Of a DNA stretch of 36,067 nt, positions 1 to 7,641 are shown piece after piece (the first letter of the stretch is position 1; every line of letters starts with the position of its first letter). This DNA is from M55B175 sp964635265 (GTDB lineage: Bacteria > Desulfobacterota > Desulfobacteria > Desulfobacterales > Desulfosalsimonadaceae): positions 1 through 36,067 of the forward strand of contig CAZWNV010000006.1 in NCBI GenBank assembly GCA_964635265.1. Direction: 5' to 3'. The position numbers were made by a program, and so were the translations under genes. The notes below the pieces were generated by a model. That model was not told where the DNA came from. It did not search any database and worked only from the letters and a program-made list of their open reading frames with translations.

Positions 1-657
1 GATTATGTTCAGATCACGGTCAGGGATACGGGCGAAGGGATTGCGGAGGAGTACAAGGACAGAATTTTTGAGCCCTATTTTACAACCAAGGAGAAAGGCC
101 ACGGTACAGGCCTGGGGCTCTCCGTCGTCCACGGCATTGTCGAGTCCCATAACGGGCAGATCTCCGTCTGCAGCAGGCGGGGCGAGGGAACGAGCTTCCA
201 CGTCTACCTGCCGCTTGCAGAAACCCTTTCCCCTGAGCTGCCCGTGGCGGGCCGCAGCAAGGAACTGCCGACAGGCCACGAAAGCATCCTTGTCGTCGAT
301 GACGAAGTTCCGATTGTGAAAATGCATCAGCAGAGCCTCGAACGCCTGGGCTACCGGATTACGGTCCGCAGCAGCAGCATGGAGGCCCTGGCAGCATTTC
401 GCGCCGCCCCTGCCCGATTTGATCTGGTACTCACGGATATGGCAATGCCGCAGATGACGGGAGATCGACTTGCCCGGGCGGTGAAGGAAGTTCGGCCGGA
501 GGTGCCGGTAATCCTTTGCACGGGCTTTGGTGAAAGGATTGCGGGCTCCCGGAAGGATCCGGATATTGACGGGATCCTGATGAAGCCGATTGATAAGAAG
601 CAAATGGCCCATATAATCAGGGAACTGCTTGATGGCGAAAGAGCCGACGATTACTGA
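1..657 (+). CDS. Hybrid histidine kinase, 3' end (HATPase + receiver), truncated by window edge
   Basis: Frame 1 is open from the first base, so this is the C-terminal 218 residues of a larger sensor kinase. Residues 1-75 carry the end of a HATPase_c domain: the G1 motif DTGEGI, the F-box region FEPYFTTK and the G2 motif GTGLGLS. Residues about 95-215 form a receiver domain with the acidic pair DDE, the phospho-acceptor Asp146 in DLVLTDMAMP and the conserved Lys in MKPI. The sensor part lies outside the window. The gene overlaps the next one by 26 bp, which suggests translational coupling with the Kai-like genes downstream. The kinase-receiver layout is certain; the input signal is unknown. 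Confidence 0.9.
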   Translation, partial: DYVQITVRDTGEGIAEEYKDRIFEPYFTTKEKGHGTGLGLSVVHGIVESHNGQISVCSRRGEGTSFHVYLPLAETLSPELPVAGRSKELPTGHESILVVDDEVPIVKMHQQSLERLGYRITVRSSSMEALAAFRAAPARFDLVLTDMAMPQMTGDRLARAVKEVRPEVPVILCTGFGERIAGSRKDPDIDGILMKPIDKKQMAHIIRELLDGERADDY

Positions 658-1864
658 TCGGGTGCTGGTGGCCGATGATGACCCGGAAAGACTTTCCGCC
701 ACCTCCCGAACGCTCAAGAAAGCGGGCTACGAAGTTGTCGAGGCGGATACCGGCGCACGCTGCCTGGAGATGGCCAGGAGCCTCACGCCGAAGCTCATTC
801 TGCTTGGCACCAGGCTCCCCGATGCTGAGGGGATTGCGGTCTGCAAAAGCATCAAGGGGGAACCATCCCGGGCGGCACCCCTTGTGGCCCTGTTGAGCGA
901 TGCTGGAGCAGATCCGGATGAGACGGTCTCGGGCCTGGAAGCGGGGGCGGATGCCTATATCATCCGCCCGGTTTCGAACCGGGAGCTTCTGGCCCGGCTG
1001 GAGGCCCTGCTGCGTATCAGGCGCTCGGAAGAGCAGGTCATCGAGGATCGCAACCGGCTCGCGTCGATACTGCAATACTGCCATGACGCCATCATCGGTG
1101 TAGACCCGGGTGGCCGGGTTTTTGCCTGGAACCCGGGGGCCGAAGGGCTTTTCGGACATTCACGGGACACGGCCCGGGGAAAGTCCGTTTACACTTTGCT
1201 CTCCCTCGAACGCCCGGAAAAGCTGGAGGATGCGCTTGCGAAAATCCAGCAGGAGGAGCAGGCGGTGTATCTGTCATCGGCTGCCCTGAAAAAAAGCAGC
1301 CCGGCCACCTATATTTCCATGACCATATCTCCCATAAAAGGGGCCGGGGAAACCCTGATCGGCGCATCCCTGATTGCCCGGGATGTGACGCAGGAAGTCC
1401 GCCAATGTGATGCCTGCAACCGGGAGCTGCGGTCGATGCGGGGCCTTTCCGCCCCGGCGCGGGCCTCCGTTACCGCCGGCACCTTCGGCCTGTCCTCATT
1501 GCATAAAGCAAGACCGTCCCTTTTTGCACAGCTTGTGCATGATTATGAGGAAGCCATTGCACATTCATGGGAAAACCGCGTCTATCGCGTCAACCATCCG
1601 GTTTCTGAAGCACTCAGGGGGATTGCCGATTATCTGGGCCGGGCCGGAGCCGGCCCGCGCGATGTCGTGCAGATCCATGTTGCTGCGATAAAAAACAAAG
1701 CCAACAGCGCACCTGCCGACAAACAGCAGGCTTACGCCGAAGCAGGCAGGCTGCTGCTCATAGAATTGATGGGCTATCTGACATCCTATTACCGCAACCA
1801 CCTGCTCGGGATACCCAGGGCAGAGCAGGGCGGTAGCCCGGGAAAGGAAAACGGCCATGGATAA
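632..1864 (+). CDS. Pseudo-receiver/PAS protein with C-terminal KaiA/RsbU-type domain (candidate KaiA-like regulator)
   Basis: A 410-residue protein. The ATG at 632 is preferred over the TTG at 629 because AGGGA lies 8 bases upstream. Residues 5-125 are a receiver fold (VLVADDD near the start), but the phospho-acceptor position in LILLGTRLPD is Gly59 (GGC) and the usual Lys-Pro is Arg-Pro, so it should not be phosphorylated. Residues about 130-260 are a PAS domain. Residues about 298-394 are helical and resemble the KaiA C-terminal/RsbU N-terminal superfamily: DVVQIHVAAI parallels the EIHMELM segment of KaiA, and LLLIELMGYLTSYYR parallels its last helices. The stop overlaps the kaiB start by 8 bp. 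I infer a KaiC-binding regulator. A plain RsbU-like adaptor is the alternative, but no PP2C domain is present. Confidence 0.7.
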   Translation: MAKEPTITDRVLVADDDPERLSATSRTLKKAGYEVVEADTGARCLEMARSLTPKLILLGTRLPDAEGIAVCKSIKGEPSRAAPLVALLSDAGADPDETVSGLEAGADAYIIRPVSNRELLARLEALLRIRRSEEQVIEDRNRLASILQYCHDAIIGVDPGGRVFAWNPGAEGLFGHSRDTARGKSVYTLLSLERPEKLEDALAKIQQEEQAVYLSSAALKKSSPATYISMTISPIKGAGETLIGASLIARDVTQEVRQCDACNRELRSMRGLSAPARASVTAGTFGLSSLHKARPSLFAQLVHDYEEAIAHSWENRVYRVNHPVSEALRGIADYLGRAGAGPRDVVQIHVAAIKNKANSAPADKQQAYAEAGRLLLIELMGYLTSYYRNHLLGIPRAEQGGSPGKENGHG

Positions 1865-2138
1865 GATTTCATTGACCCTGTTTATCGCGGGCCAGACGCT
1901 GCGGTCGCAGTCTGCCGTGCAGAATCTGCGCAGCTTCTTCGACGCGGGGTTTGATGAGCAGTATGAACTGAGCATCATCGATGTGCTGGAGCACCCCCAA
2001 CTGGCTGAAGAGGCAAAGATTATCGCGACTCCGACCTTGATCAAATCCAATCCACCCCCGGTGCGGCGGATTGTCGGCGATCTCGCCGACAAGGAGCTGA
2101 TTTTGAAATGGCTCGATCTGGGCGGCTTTGTTTCATAA
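1857..2138 (+). CDS. kaiB: KaiB-like thioredoxin-fold clock protein
   Basis: At 93 residues this is the normal length for KaiB. It aligns by eye from end to end with cyanobacterial KaiB: LFIAG near the N-terminus, the segment IIDVLEHPQLAEE, then IATPTL and PPPVRRIVGDL, which are the best conserved parts of the family. In the known system KaiB binds the CI ring of phosphorylated KaiC and counteracts KaiA. It has no N-terminal kinase domain, so it is a stand-alone KaiB and not a SasA-type sensor. The ATG overlaps the end of the KaiA-like gene by 8 bp, and kaiC follows after 28 bp, so the three are almost surely co-transcribed. Confidence 0.93.
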   Translation: MDKISLTLFIAGQTLRSQSAVQNLRSFFDAGFDEQYELSIIDVLEHPQLAEEAKIIATPTLIKSNPPPVRRIVGDLADKELILKWLDLGGFVS

Positions 2139-2166
2139 CCGAGAGACATGGTAGGGAGAGCATGCG

Positions 2167-3678
2167 ATGGATCCAATAAAGAGGTTGGCAACGGGTATAG
2201 CGGGATTTGACCTGATTACCTGCGGCGGCTTTCCGAAAGGCCGGATCAGCCTGGTAACGGGGACGGCGGGAAGCGGAAAGACCCTGTTGGCTGTTCAGTT
2301 TCTGGCCGAAGGCATCCGCCGGTACGGCCAGGCAGGTGTATTTCTGACGTTTGAAGAATCTCCTGAAGATATCCGCCGCAACATGATCGGCCTCGGCTGG
2401 GATATTGCGGCCTGGGAGGCAGAGGGCAAATGGATTTTTGTGGATGCCTCCCCCCGGGTCTCGGAAGAGACCATCATTGTCGGGGAATATGACCTGGGCG
2501 CATTGCTGTCACGGATTGAAAACGCCATCCGGCAGGTCAATGCCACCCGCCTTTCGGCGGATTCGATCGGCGCGGTCTTCAGCCGTTTCGGTGAGCATAC
2601 CACGGTTCGCGATGAAATGCTGCGGATAGCCGGGGCGTTGAAGCAGATGGAGGTGACCGCGATTCTGACCGCCGAGCGTACCGAGGAATACGGGAGTATT
2701 GCCCGCTACGGCGTGGAAGAGTTTGTCGCCGATAATGTGATTATCATGAGAAATGTGCTCGAGGATGAAAAGCGGCGCCGGACCATGGAAATCCTCAAGC
2801 TCCGGGGAGCCGCTCACCAGAAAGGCGAATTTCCGCTTACCATCGTTCCGGAAGACGGTATTGTAATTATTCCGCTCTCAGCGATTGAGCTGAAGCAGAA
2901 TTCCTCCAGCCTGCGGATTTCCTCGGGCAATGAGGAACTGGATCGCATGTGCGGCGGCGGCTTTTTCCGCGATTCCATCATCCTGGTCTCCGGTGCGACG
3001 GGAACGGGCAAGACCTTAATGGTGACCGAATTCATCAAGGGCGGAGTGGATGCGGGGGAGAAATGCCTGCTGTTTGCCTTTGAGGAAAGCCGGGAGCAGC
3101 TCTTTCGCAATGCCGCCGGATGGGCGGTGGATTTTGAAAGAATGGAGGCTGAGGGAAAGCTTCGGGTCGTCTGTGAGTACCCGGAGGCAAGCAGCGTGGA
3201 AGACCGCATTATCGGCATGAAAGAGGCTATCCAGGATTTCCGGCCCAGCCGGGTGGCCGTCGACAGCCTCTCCGCCCTGGAGCGCGTAGCCACCATGCGG
3301 GGCTTTCGGGAGTTCGTCATCGCCCTGACCTCCTTTATCAAGCACCAGGAAGTCAGCGGGCTTTTCACATCGACCACGCCCACTTTGATGGGCGGCACCT
3401 CGGTAACCGAGGCCCATATTTCCACCCTGACGGATTCGATCATTCTGCTGCGCTATGTCGAGCTCTCGGGCGAGATGCGGCGCGGTTTGACCGTGCTCAA
3501 GATGCGCGGCTCCCAGCACGAAAAAGATATTCGCGAATTTTCCATCGACAACCAGGGCATGCATATCGGAAAAGCCTTCCGCCATATCGGCGGCATCCTG
3601 AGCGGCAACCCGGTGAAGGCGTCGCCGGGCGAGATCGAGCAGATCGGCCGGCTGTTCAAGGATCTGGATGATCATTGA
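2167..3678 (+). CDS. kaiC: KaiC-like double-domain ATPase/autokinase
   Basis: A 503-residue two-domain RecA-fold protein (cyanobacterial KaiC is about 519). Walker A motifs are at residues 32-39 (GTAGSGKT) and 276-283 (GATGTGKT). The catalytic Glu pairs are E63/E64 in CI (TFEES) and E306/E307 in CII (FEESRE). The CII phosphorylation region is intact: Thr414, Ser419 and Thr420 keep the spacing of T426, S431 and T432 of the cyanobacterial protein (VTEAHISTLTDS). RYVE and MRGSQHEKDIREF are also typical. AGGGAG sits 8 bases before the ATG. Together with KaiB and the KaiA-like gene upstream, it should form an ATP-driven phosphorylation switch or oscillator; whether it runs a self-sustained rhythm cannot be told from sequence. 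Confidence 0.95.
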   Translation: MDPIKRLATGIAGFDLITCGGFPKGRISLVTGTAGSGKTLLAVQFLAEGIRRYGQAGVFLTFEESPEDIRRNMIGLGWDIAAWEAEGKWIFVDASPRVSEETIIVGEYDLGALLSRIENAIRQVNATRLSADSIGAVFSRFGEHTTVRDEMLRIAGALKQMEVTAILTAERTEEYGSIARYGVEEFVADNVIIMRNVLEDEKRRRTMEILKLRGAAHQKGEFPLTIVPEDGIVIIPLSAIELKQNSSSLRISSGNEELDRMCGGGFFRDSIILVSGATGTGKTLMVTEFIKGGVDAGEKCLLFAFEESREQLFRNAAGWAVDFERMEAEGKLRVVCEYPEASSVEDRIIGMKEAIQDFRPSRVAVDSLSALERVATMRGFREFVIALTSFIKHQEVSGLFTSTTPTLMGGTSVTEAHISTLTDSIILLRYVELSGEMRRGLTVLKMRGSQHEKDIREFSIDNQGMHIGKAFRHIGGILSGNPVKASPGEIEQIGRLFKDLDDH

Positions 3679-3701
3679 AGTTCCGGCAGGAGGTTGTGCC
3701 A

Positions 3702-6700
3702 ATGACCGTTGATGAAAAAACACGGCTTCTCAGGCAGCTGGAAGAAGAGCGCAAAGCGCGGCAGCACAGTCAGCAGTTGTTTCAAAACATCATCGAGGAA
3801 AACGCAGACGGCATTCTTGTGGTGGATATGGCGGGCGTCGTCCGGTTCGTTAACAAGGCGGCGGAAAGGCTTTTGGGCCGCAGTGCCGATGATCTTGTCG
3901 GCCGGGAGTTCGGCTTTCCCATCGCTGTGGAGAAGATGACCGAGATCGATCTGATCGGGAAAAACGGCACGAGCGCTGTTGCGGAGATGCATGTGGCCCG
4001 GAGCGAGTGGGAGGGGACGCCGGTGTATCTGGCCACGCTGCGGGACGTGACAGAGAAAAAGCAGGCCGAGGAAGCGCTCAGAAGCCATGCCCACGCGCTG
4101 CAGGAGAGAAACAAGGAACTCAATTGCCTCTACGGCATATCCAGACTGGTGGAGGACCCGGCGAATTCATTGGCCGATATCATCGAGGGAACGCTCCATC
4201 TCCTCCCCTATTCCTGGCAATACCCGGAAATCGCATGCGGCAGAATCGTACTGGAGGATCGGGAATACGTAACGAAGGATTTCCGGCAAACCCCCTGGAA
4301 ACTGAGCCGCAATATCACTGTAAACGGCGAGAGCGTCGGAGTTGTCGAGGTTCGCTACCTGGAGGAAAACCCTGTCATGGATGAGGGGCCTTTCCTCAAG
4401 GAAGAACGCTATTTGATTGACGCGATTGCCGAGCGGATAAGCCGGATCGTTGAGTGGCACCGCGCGCGGGAGCAGCTGCTGCAGAGCGAGCAGAAATTCC
4501 GGGATATTTTTAACAGTACCAGCGATGCCATTTTTATCCTGAACATGGAAGGCCGCATGCTGGAAGTCAACGACATCGCCTGCCGGCGCCTCGGCTACAG
4601 CCGTGATGAGCTCCTGCGGATGACGCTGATGGATATTGATACCGATGAATACGGCGGTCTTGCTGCAGACCGCATCCAGCAGATCGAGGAAAAGGGCAGG
4701 GTGGTGTTTGAAACCGCCCACCGGTGCAGGGACGGCTCGGCGATTCCGGTCGAGGTCAGCAGCCGCAAGGTCGACTTTGAAGGCAAACCCTGCATATTAG
4801 GTGTTGCCCGCGATATCAGCGAGCGCCTGGAGAGGGAGTTTGAATACGCACAGATACTCAACACCTCGATTGACGGTTTCTGGGTCCTGGATGACGAGGG
4901 CGCTCTCCTGGAAGTCAATCCCGCTGCTGCAGAGATGCTGGGCTGCAGCCGCGAGGAGATGCTGGGGCGAAACATCAGTGAAATCGATGCAAACGAGAGC
5001 CCTGAGAAGACCCGGCAGCATGTCCGGGCTTTGCGGGAGATAGGTTACGAACGCTTCGAAACCCGGCACAGGCACAAAAGCGGCAGGCTGGTGGATGTGG
5101 AAATCAGCACCAGCTATATTCCAAGAAGCCGCGGCCAATACGTGGCCTTCATCCGGGATATTACGGAGCGCAAAAACGCGGAAGAAGCGCTTCGCGCATC
5201 AGAGCAGCTTACGAGATCCATAATCGATGCATCCGAGGATATTATTGTATTCAAGGATACCGGTTCCCGGTTTCGCGTGGTCAATCCCGCCATGTGCCGG
5301 ATGCTCAACAGGTCCGGGAGTGAGATTATCGGAAAAACGGATTTTGATTTGTTTCCCCGGCAGCAGGCCGAGCGGTTTTTCCAGGCTGACCGGAAGGTCG
5401 TGGAGACCGGCCAGGCTTTAATGCTGGAAGAAAGCGTGGAGGGCATTGAGGGGCTTCTCTGGATCAGCACGGTCAAAAGCCCGGTTGTCAATGAAACGGG
5501 AGAAATCGAGGGAATCGTCGTCATATCCCGCGATAAAACCGAGCAGCGGCTGGCAGAGCAATCCCTGCAAAATGAGAAGCTGCGGCTTAGCCATGTCATC
5601 GAGGGCACGCGCGCGGGAATCTGGGACTGGCGCGTGCAGACGGGGGAGATAGAGGTCAATGAACGCTGGGCGGAGATTATCGGGTATCGCCTGGAAGAAC
5701 TGGCCCCTGTATCCCGGCAGACATGGAAACAGTTTGTGCACCCCGAAGACCTGGAGAGGAGCGAAGCGCTTTTGGAGAAGCATTTTCAGGGAGAGTTGGA
5801 GTACTATGAATGTGAATGCCGCATGCGGCATAAGCAGGGCCACTGGGTCTGGATCCAGGACAGGGGGAAGGTGACGGAGTGGGACCGCAGAGGCCGGCCC
5901 GAACGAATGACGGGAACCCATATTGACGTGAGCAGGCAAAAAGAGCTGGAGCAGGAGCAGCGCAGCCTGGAATACAGGCTCCAGCAGTCCCGGAAGGCGG
6001 AAAGCCTTTCCCGAATGGCCGGAGCCATAGCCCATCACTTCAACAATCAGCTCAGCGTGGTTTCGGGGCATCTGGAACTGGCCATGGAGGATCTCCACCC
6101 GGAGGCGGAAATCCGGCAGCACCTGAATGAGGCAATAAAGGCCGGCCATCGCGCCTCCCATATCAGCAGCCAGATGCTGGCCTACCTCGGCCAGCACAAG
6201 GGCCGAAAGGAAATGCTGGATCTCTCCGAAATATGCCGCAAGCATCTGCCAAAGCTGGAAGCCATCCTTGCCGGGGGCGTCTCTTTGGATACGGATCTGA
6301 TGGAGTCCGGACCTGTTGTTTATGCCAATGAAGGTGAGCTGCGGCAAGCCCTGACCGGACTGATCCTCAATGCCTGGGAGGCGGAGCCGGATTTTTCGGG
6401 CTCCGTAAGCCTGCGCACCCGCATAGCTGCCGGCTCGGAATTGGAACAAGGCACCACCTACCCGGTCGACTGGAGCCCTTCCGAGCCGTATTATGCCTGT
6501 CTGGAGGTATCGGATACCGGATGCGGGATCAGCCCGGAGAATCTGGAGAAAATATTTGATCCCTTTTTTACCACCAAGTTTACCGGCCGGGGGCTGGGAC
6601 TGCCCGTGGTGCTCGGTATGGCAAGGGCTGCAGGCGGCGGAGTCGGAGTGGACAGCCAGGTGGACCGCGGCACCACTATCCGGGTCTTCATGGCCCTGGC

Positions 6701-7145
6701 CGGGGATCCGTGCCGATCCCTGCCGGAAGAACCGGCTGCAGGCCCGGAAAATGCTACCGGCTGTACCGTGCTGCTGGTGGAGGATCAGGAGGAGGTCCGC
6801 ACGCTGGTGGCAAATATTCTGCAGCACCTGGGGTATACAGCAATTTCCGCCGGCAACGGCAGCGACGCGCTTGCAATCCTGGAAGCGCAGGCAGACAGGA
6901 TTGACTGCGTGATTACGGATTTGTCCATGCCCGAAATGGACGGCCGGCAAATCCTGGAAGCTGTCAAAAACCGATGTTCGAGCCTCCCCGTGATCCTGGC
7001 CAGTGGTTATGAGGAGTCCCACGTAATGGACGGGCGGCAGCCCGCATCGCCGGATGCATTTTTGCAAAAGCCCTATCAAATGGCGGAGTTAAAGGCTGTA
7101 CTGGGGCGTGTTATGCGCTGTGGCGCCCGTGTTCCTGCCATTTAG
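3702..7145 (+). CDS. Soluble multi-PAS/GAF hybrid histidine kinase with C-terminal receiver
   Basis: The start is ATG 3702 behind AGGAGG (3688-3693), not the upstream in-frame codon at 3675; this gives 1147 residues. By eye the order is PAS (about 20-120), GAF (130-260), PAS (262-380), PAS (382-498), PAS (499-620), PAS of the PAS_3 type (626-745), dimerisation/phospho-acceptor helix with His778 in AIAHHFNNQ, HATPase (875-1000; DTGCGI, GRGLGL) and receiver (1021-1140; Asp1073 in ITDLSMP, QKPY). There is no signal peptide or membrane helix, so it senses in the cytoplasm, probably redox state or small ligands through PAS/GAF. It starts 23 bp after kaiC and is the likely input or output kinase of the Kai-like module. 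The residue after the phospho-His is His instead of the common Asp/Glu. Confidence 0.92.
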   Translation: MTVDEKTRLLRQLEEERKARQHSQQLFQNIIEENADGILVVDMAGVVRFVNKAAERLLGRSADDLVGREFGFPIAVEKMTEIDLIGKNGTSAVAEMHVARSEWEGTPVYLATLRDVTEKKQAEEALRSHAHALQERNKELNCLYGISRLVEDPANSLADIIEGTLHLLPYSWQYPEIACGRIVLEDREYVTKDFRQTPWKLSRNITVNGESVGVVEVRYLEENPVMDEGPFLKEERYLIDAIAERISRIVEWHRAREQLLQSEQKFRDIFNSTSDAIFILNMEGRMLEVNDIACRRLGYSRDELLRMTLMDIDTDEYGGLAADRIQQIEEKGRVVFETAHRCRDGSAIPVEVSSRKVDFEGKPCILGVARDISERLEREFEYAQILNTSIDGFWVLDDEGALLEVNPAAAEMLGCSREEMLGRNISEIDANESPEKTRQHVRALREIGYERFETRHRHKSGRLVDVEISTSYIPRSRGQYVAFIRDITERKNAEEALRASEQLTRSIIDASEDIIVFKDTGSRFRVVNPAMCRMLNRSGSEIIGKTDFDLFPRQQAERFFQADRKVVETGQALMLEESVEGIEGLLWISTVKSPVVNETGEIEGIVVISRDKTEQRLAEQSLQNEKLRLSHVIEGTRAGIWDWRVQTGEIEVNERWAEIIGYRLEELAPVSRQTWKQFVHPEDLERSEALLEKHFQGELEYYECECRMRHKQGHWVWIQDRGKVTEWDRRGRPERMTGTHIDVSRQKELEQEQRSLEYRLQQSRKAESLSRMAGAIAHHFNNQLSVVSGHLELAMEDLHPEAEIRQHLNEAIKAGHRASHISSQMLAYLGQHKGRKEMLDLSEICRKHLPKLEAILAGGVSLDTDLMESGPVVYANEGELRQALTGLILNAWEAEPDFSGSVSLRTRIAAGSELEQGTTYPVDWSPSEPYYACLEVSDTGCGISPENLEKIFDPFFTTKFTGRGLGLPVVLGMARAAGGGVGVDSQVDRGTTIRVFMALAGDPCRSLPEEPAAGPENATGCTVLLVEDQEEVRTLVANILQHLGYTAISAGNGSDALAILEAQADRIDCVITDLSMPEMDGRQILEAVKNRCSSLPVILASGYEESHVMDGRQPASPDAFLQKPYQMAELKAVLGRVMRCGARVPAI

Positions 7146-7148
7146 ACG

Positions 7149-7162
7149 CGTTTTGCAAAACG
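7149..7162. repeat. Perfect 14-bp palindrome after the hybrid kinase stop codon
   Basis: CGTTTTGCAAAACG begins four bases after the TAG stop codon, in the 85-bp gap between two genes that converge. It could be a weak termination or processing hairpin, or a protein site. There is no T-tract after it, so it is not a standard intrinsic terminator. Confidence 0.3.
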
Positions 7163-7230
7163 GGCGCACTTCGCTTTCTGTTTTGTTAGCAGGCCGTCTG
7201 TACTTGCGCCGCGTTCCCGGTCTGCGACGA

Positions 7231-7446
7231 TCACCCCGCCAACCGGAAGCACAGGGGATCCTCCGGATCAAAATCCAGGCTGCCCTCATCGACCATTCGG
7301 ATCAGGGTCTGGAAGATCCTGTTCAAACGCTGCCGGTCGATATCGCAGGCTGATTGATTGTCCATGGCTTCCGCGATTTCGGCAGGGCTCAAGGATTTTT
7401 CCGCTGACTTGAGGATCTCCAGAATTTTTTCGCCTGTCTCGTCCAT
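7231..7446 (-). CDS. Small winged-helix-like protein, function unknown
   Basis: A 71-residue acidic protein. The start is well supported: AGGAGG lies 6 bases upstream of the ATG at 7446. The sequence reads as a helical winged-helix pattern: EKILEILKSAEKSLSPAEIAEAM is like the first two helices of a small wHTH in which an 'SPAEIAEA' helix packs before the recognition helix. RLNRIFQTLIRMVDEGSLDF would be the recognition helix and start of the wing. It stands alone on the minus strand, convergent with the hybrid kinase and divergent from the amidohydrolase, so it might regulate the latter. It is too short to assign a family, and DNA binding is inference. Confidence 0.7.
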   Translation of the reverse strand: MDETGEKILEILKSAEKSLSPAEIAEAMDNQSACDIDRQRLNRIFQTLIRMVDEGSLDFDPEDPLCFRLAG

Positions 7447-7520
7447 GGAAACCTCCTGATAATCTGAAGCTGATTGCCGTCTAAAGATTGGGAAAAAACG
7501 GTTTTTCTAGTAGTATCATG

Positions 7521-7549
7521 GATACATTATTACTGGTAAGCGCTATAAT
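7521..7549 (+). promoter_or_regulatory. Candidate sigma-70 promoter of the amidohydrolase gene
   Basis: A perfect TATAAT (7544-7549) lies 92 bp before the amidohydrolase start. A weak -35 match, GATACA (7521-7526), stands 17 bp upstream of it. Between them lies the small palindrome TTACTGGTAA, a possible operator. Only the -10 element is strong. Confidence 0.4.
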
Positions 7550-7641
7550 GGCATCTATCAATTTTTTTTGGGGATAGACCCCTGATATGATTTCCGGCGG
7601 CAGGTACTGTCGGGTTCAGTAAAGGAGACAGAGGAGGGGGG

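Noticed and set aside
632..1864. Considered as a standard response regulator or RsbU phosphatase
   Set aside because: The phospho-acceptor Asp is missing and there is no PP2C phosphatase domain; the kaiB-kaiC context favours a KaiA-like role.
5418..7079. Minus-strand open frame of 553 codons opposite the hybrid kinase
   Set aside because: A shadow of GC-rich coding sequence. The plus strand has clear PAS, HATPase and receiver motifs, and the minus translation shows no recognisable domain.
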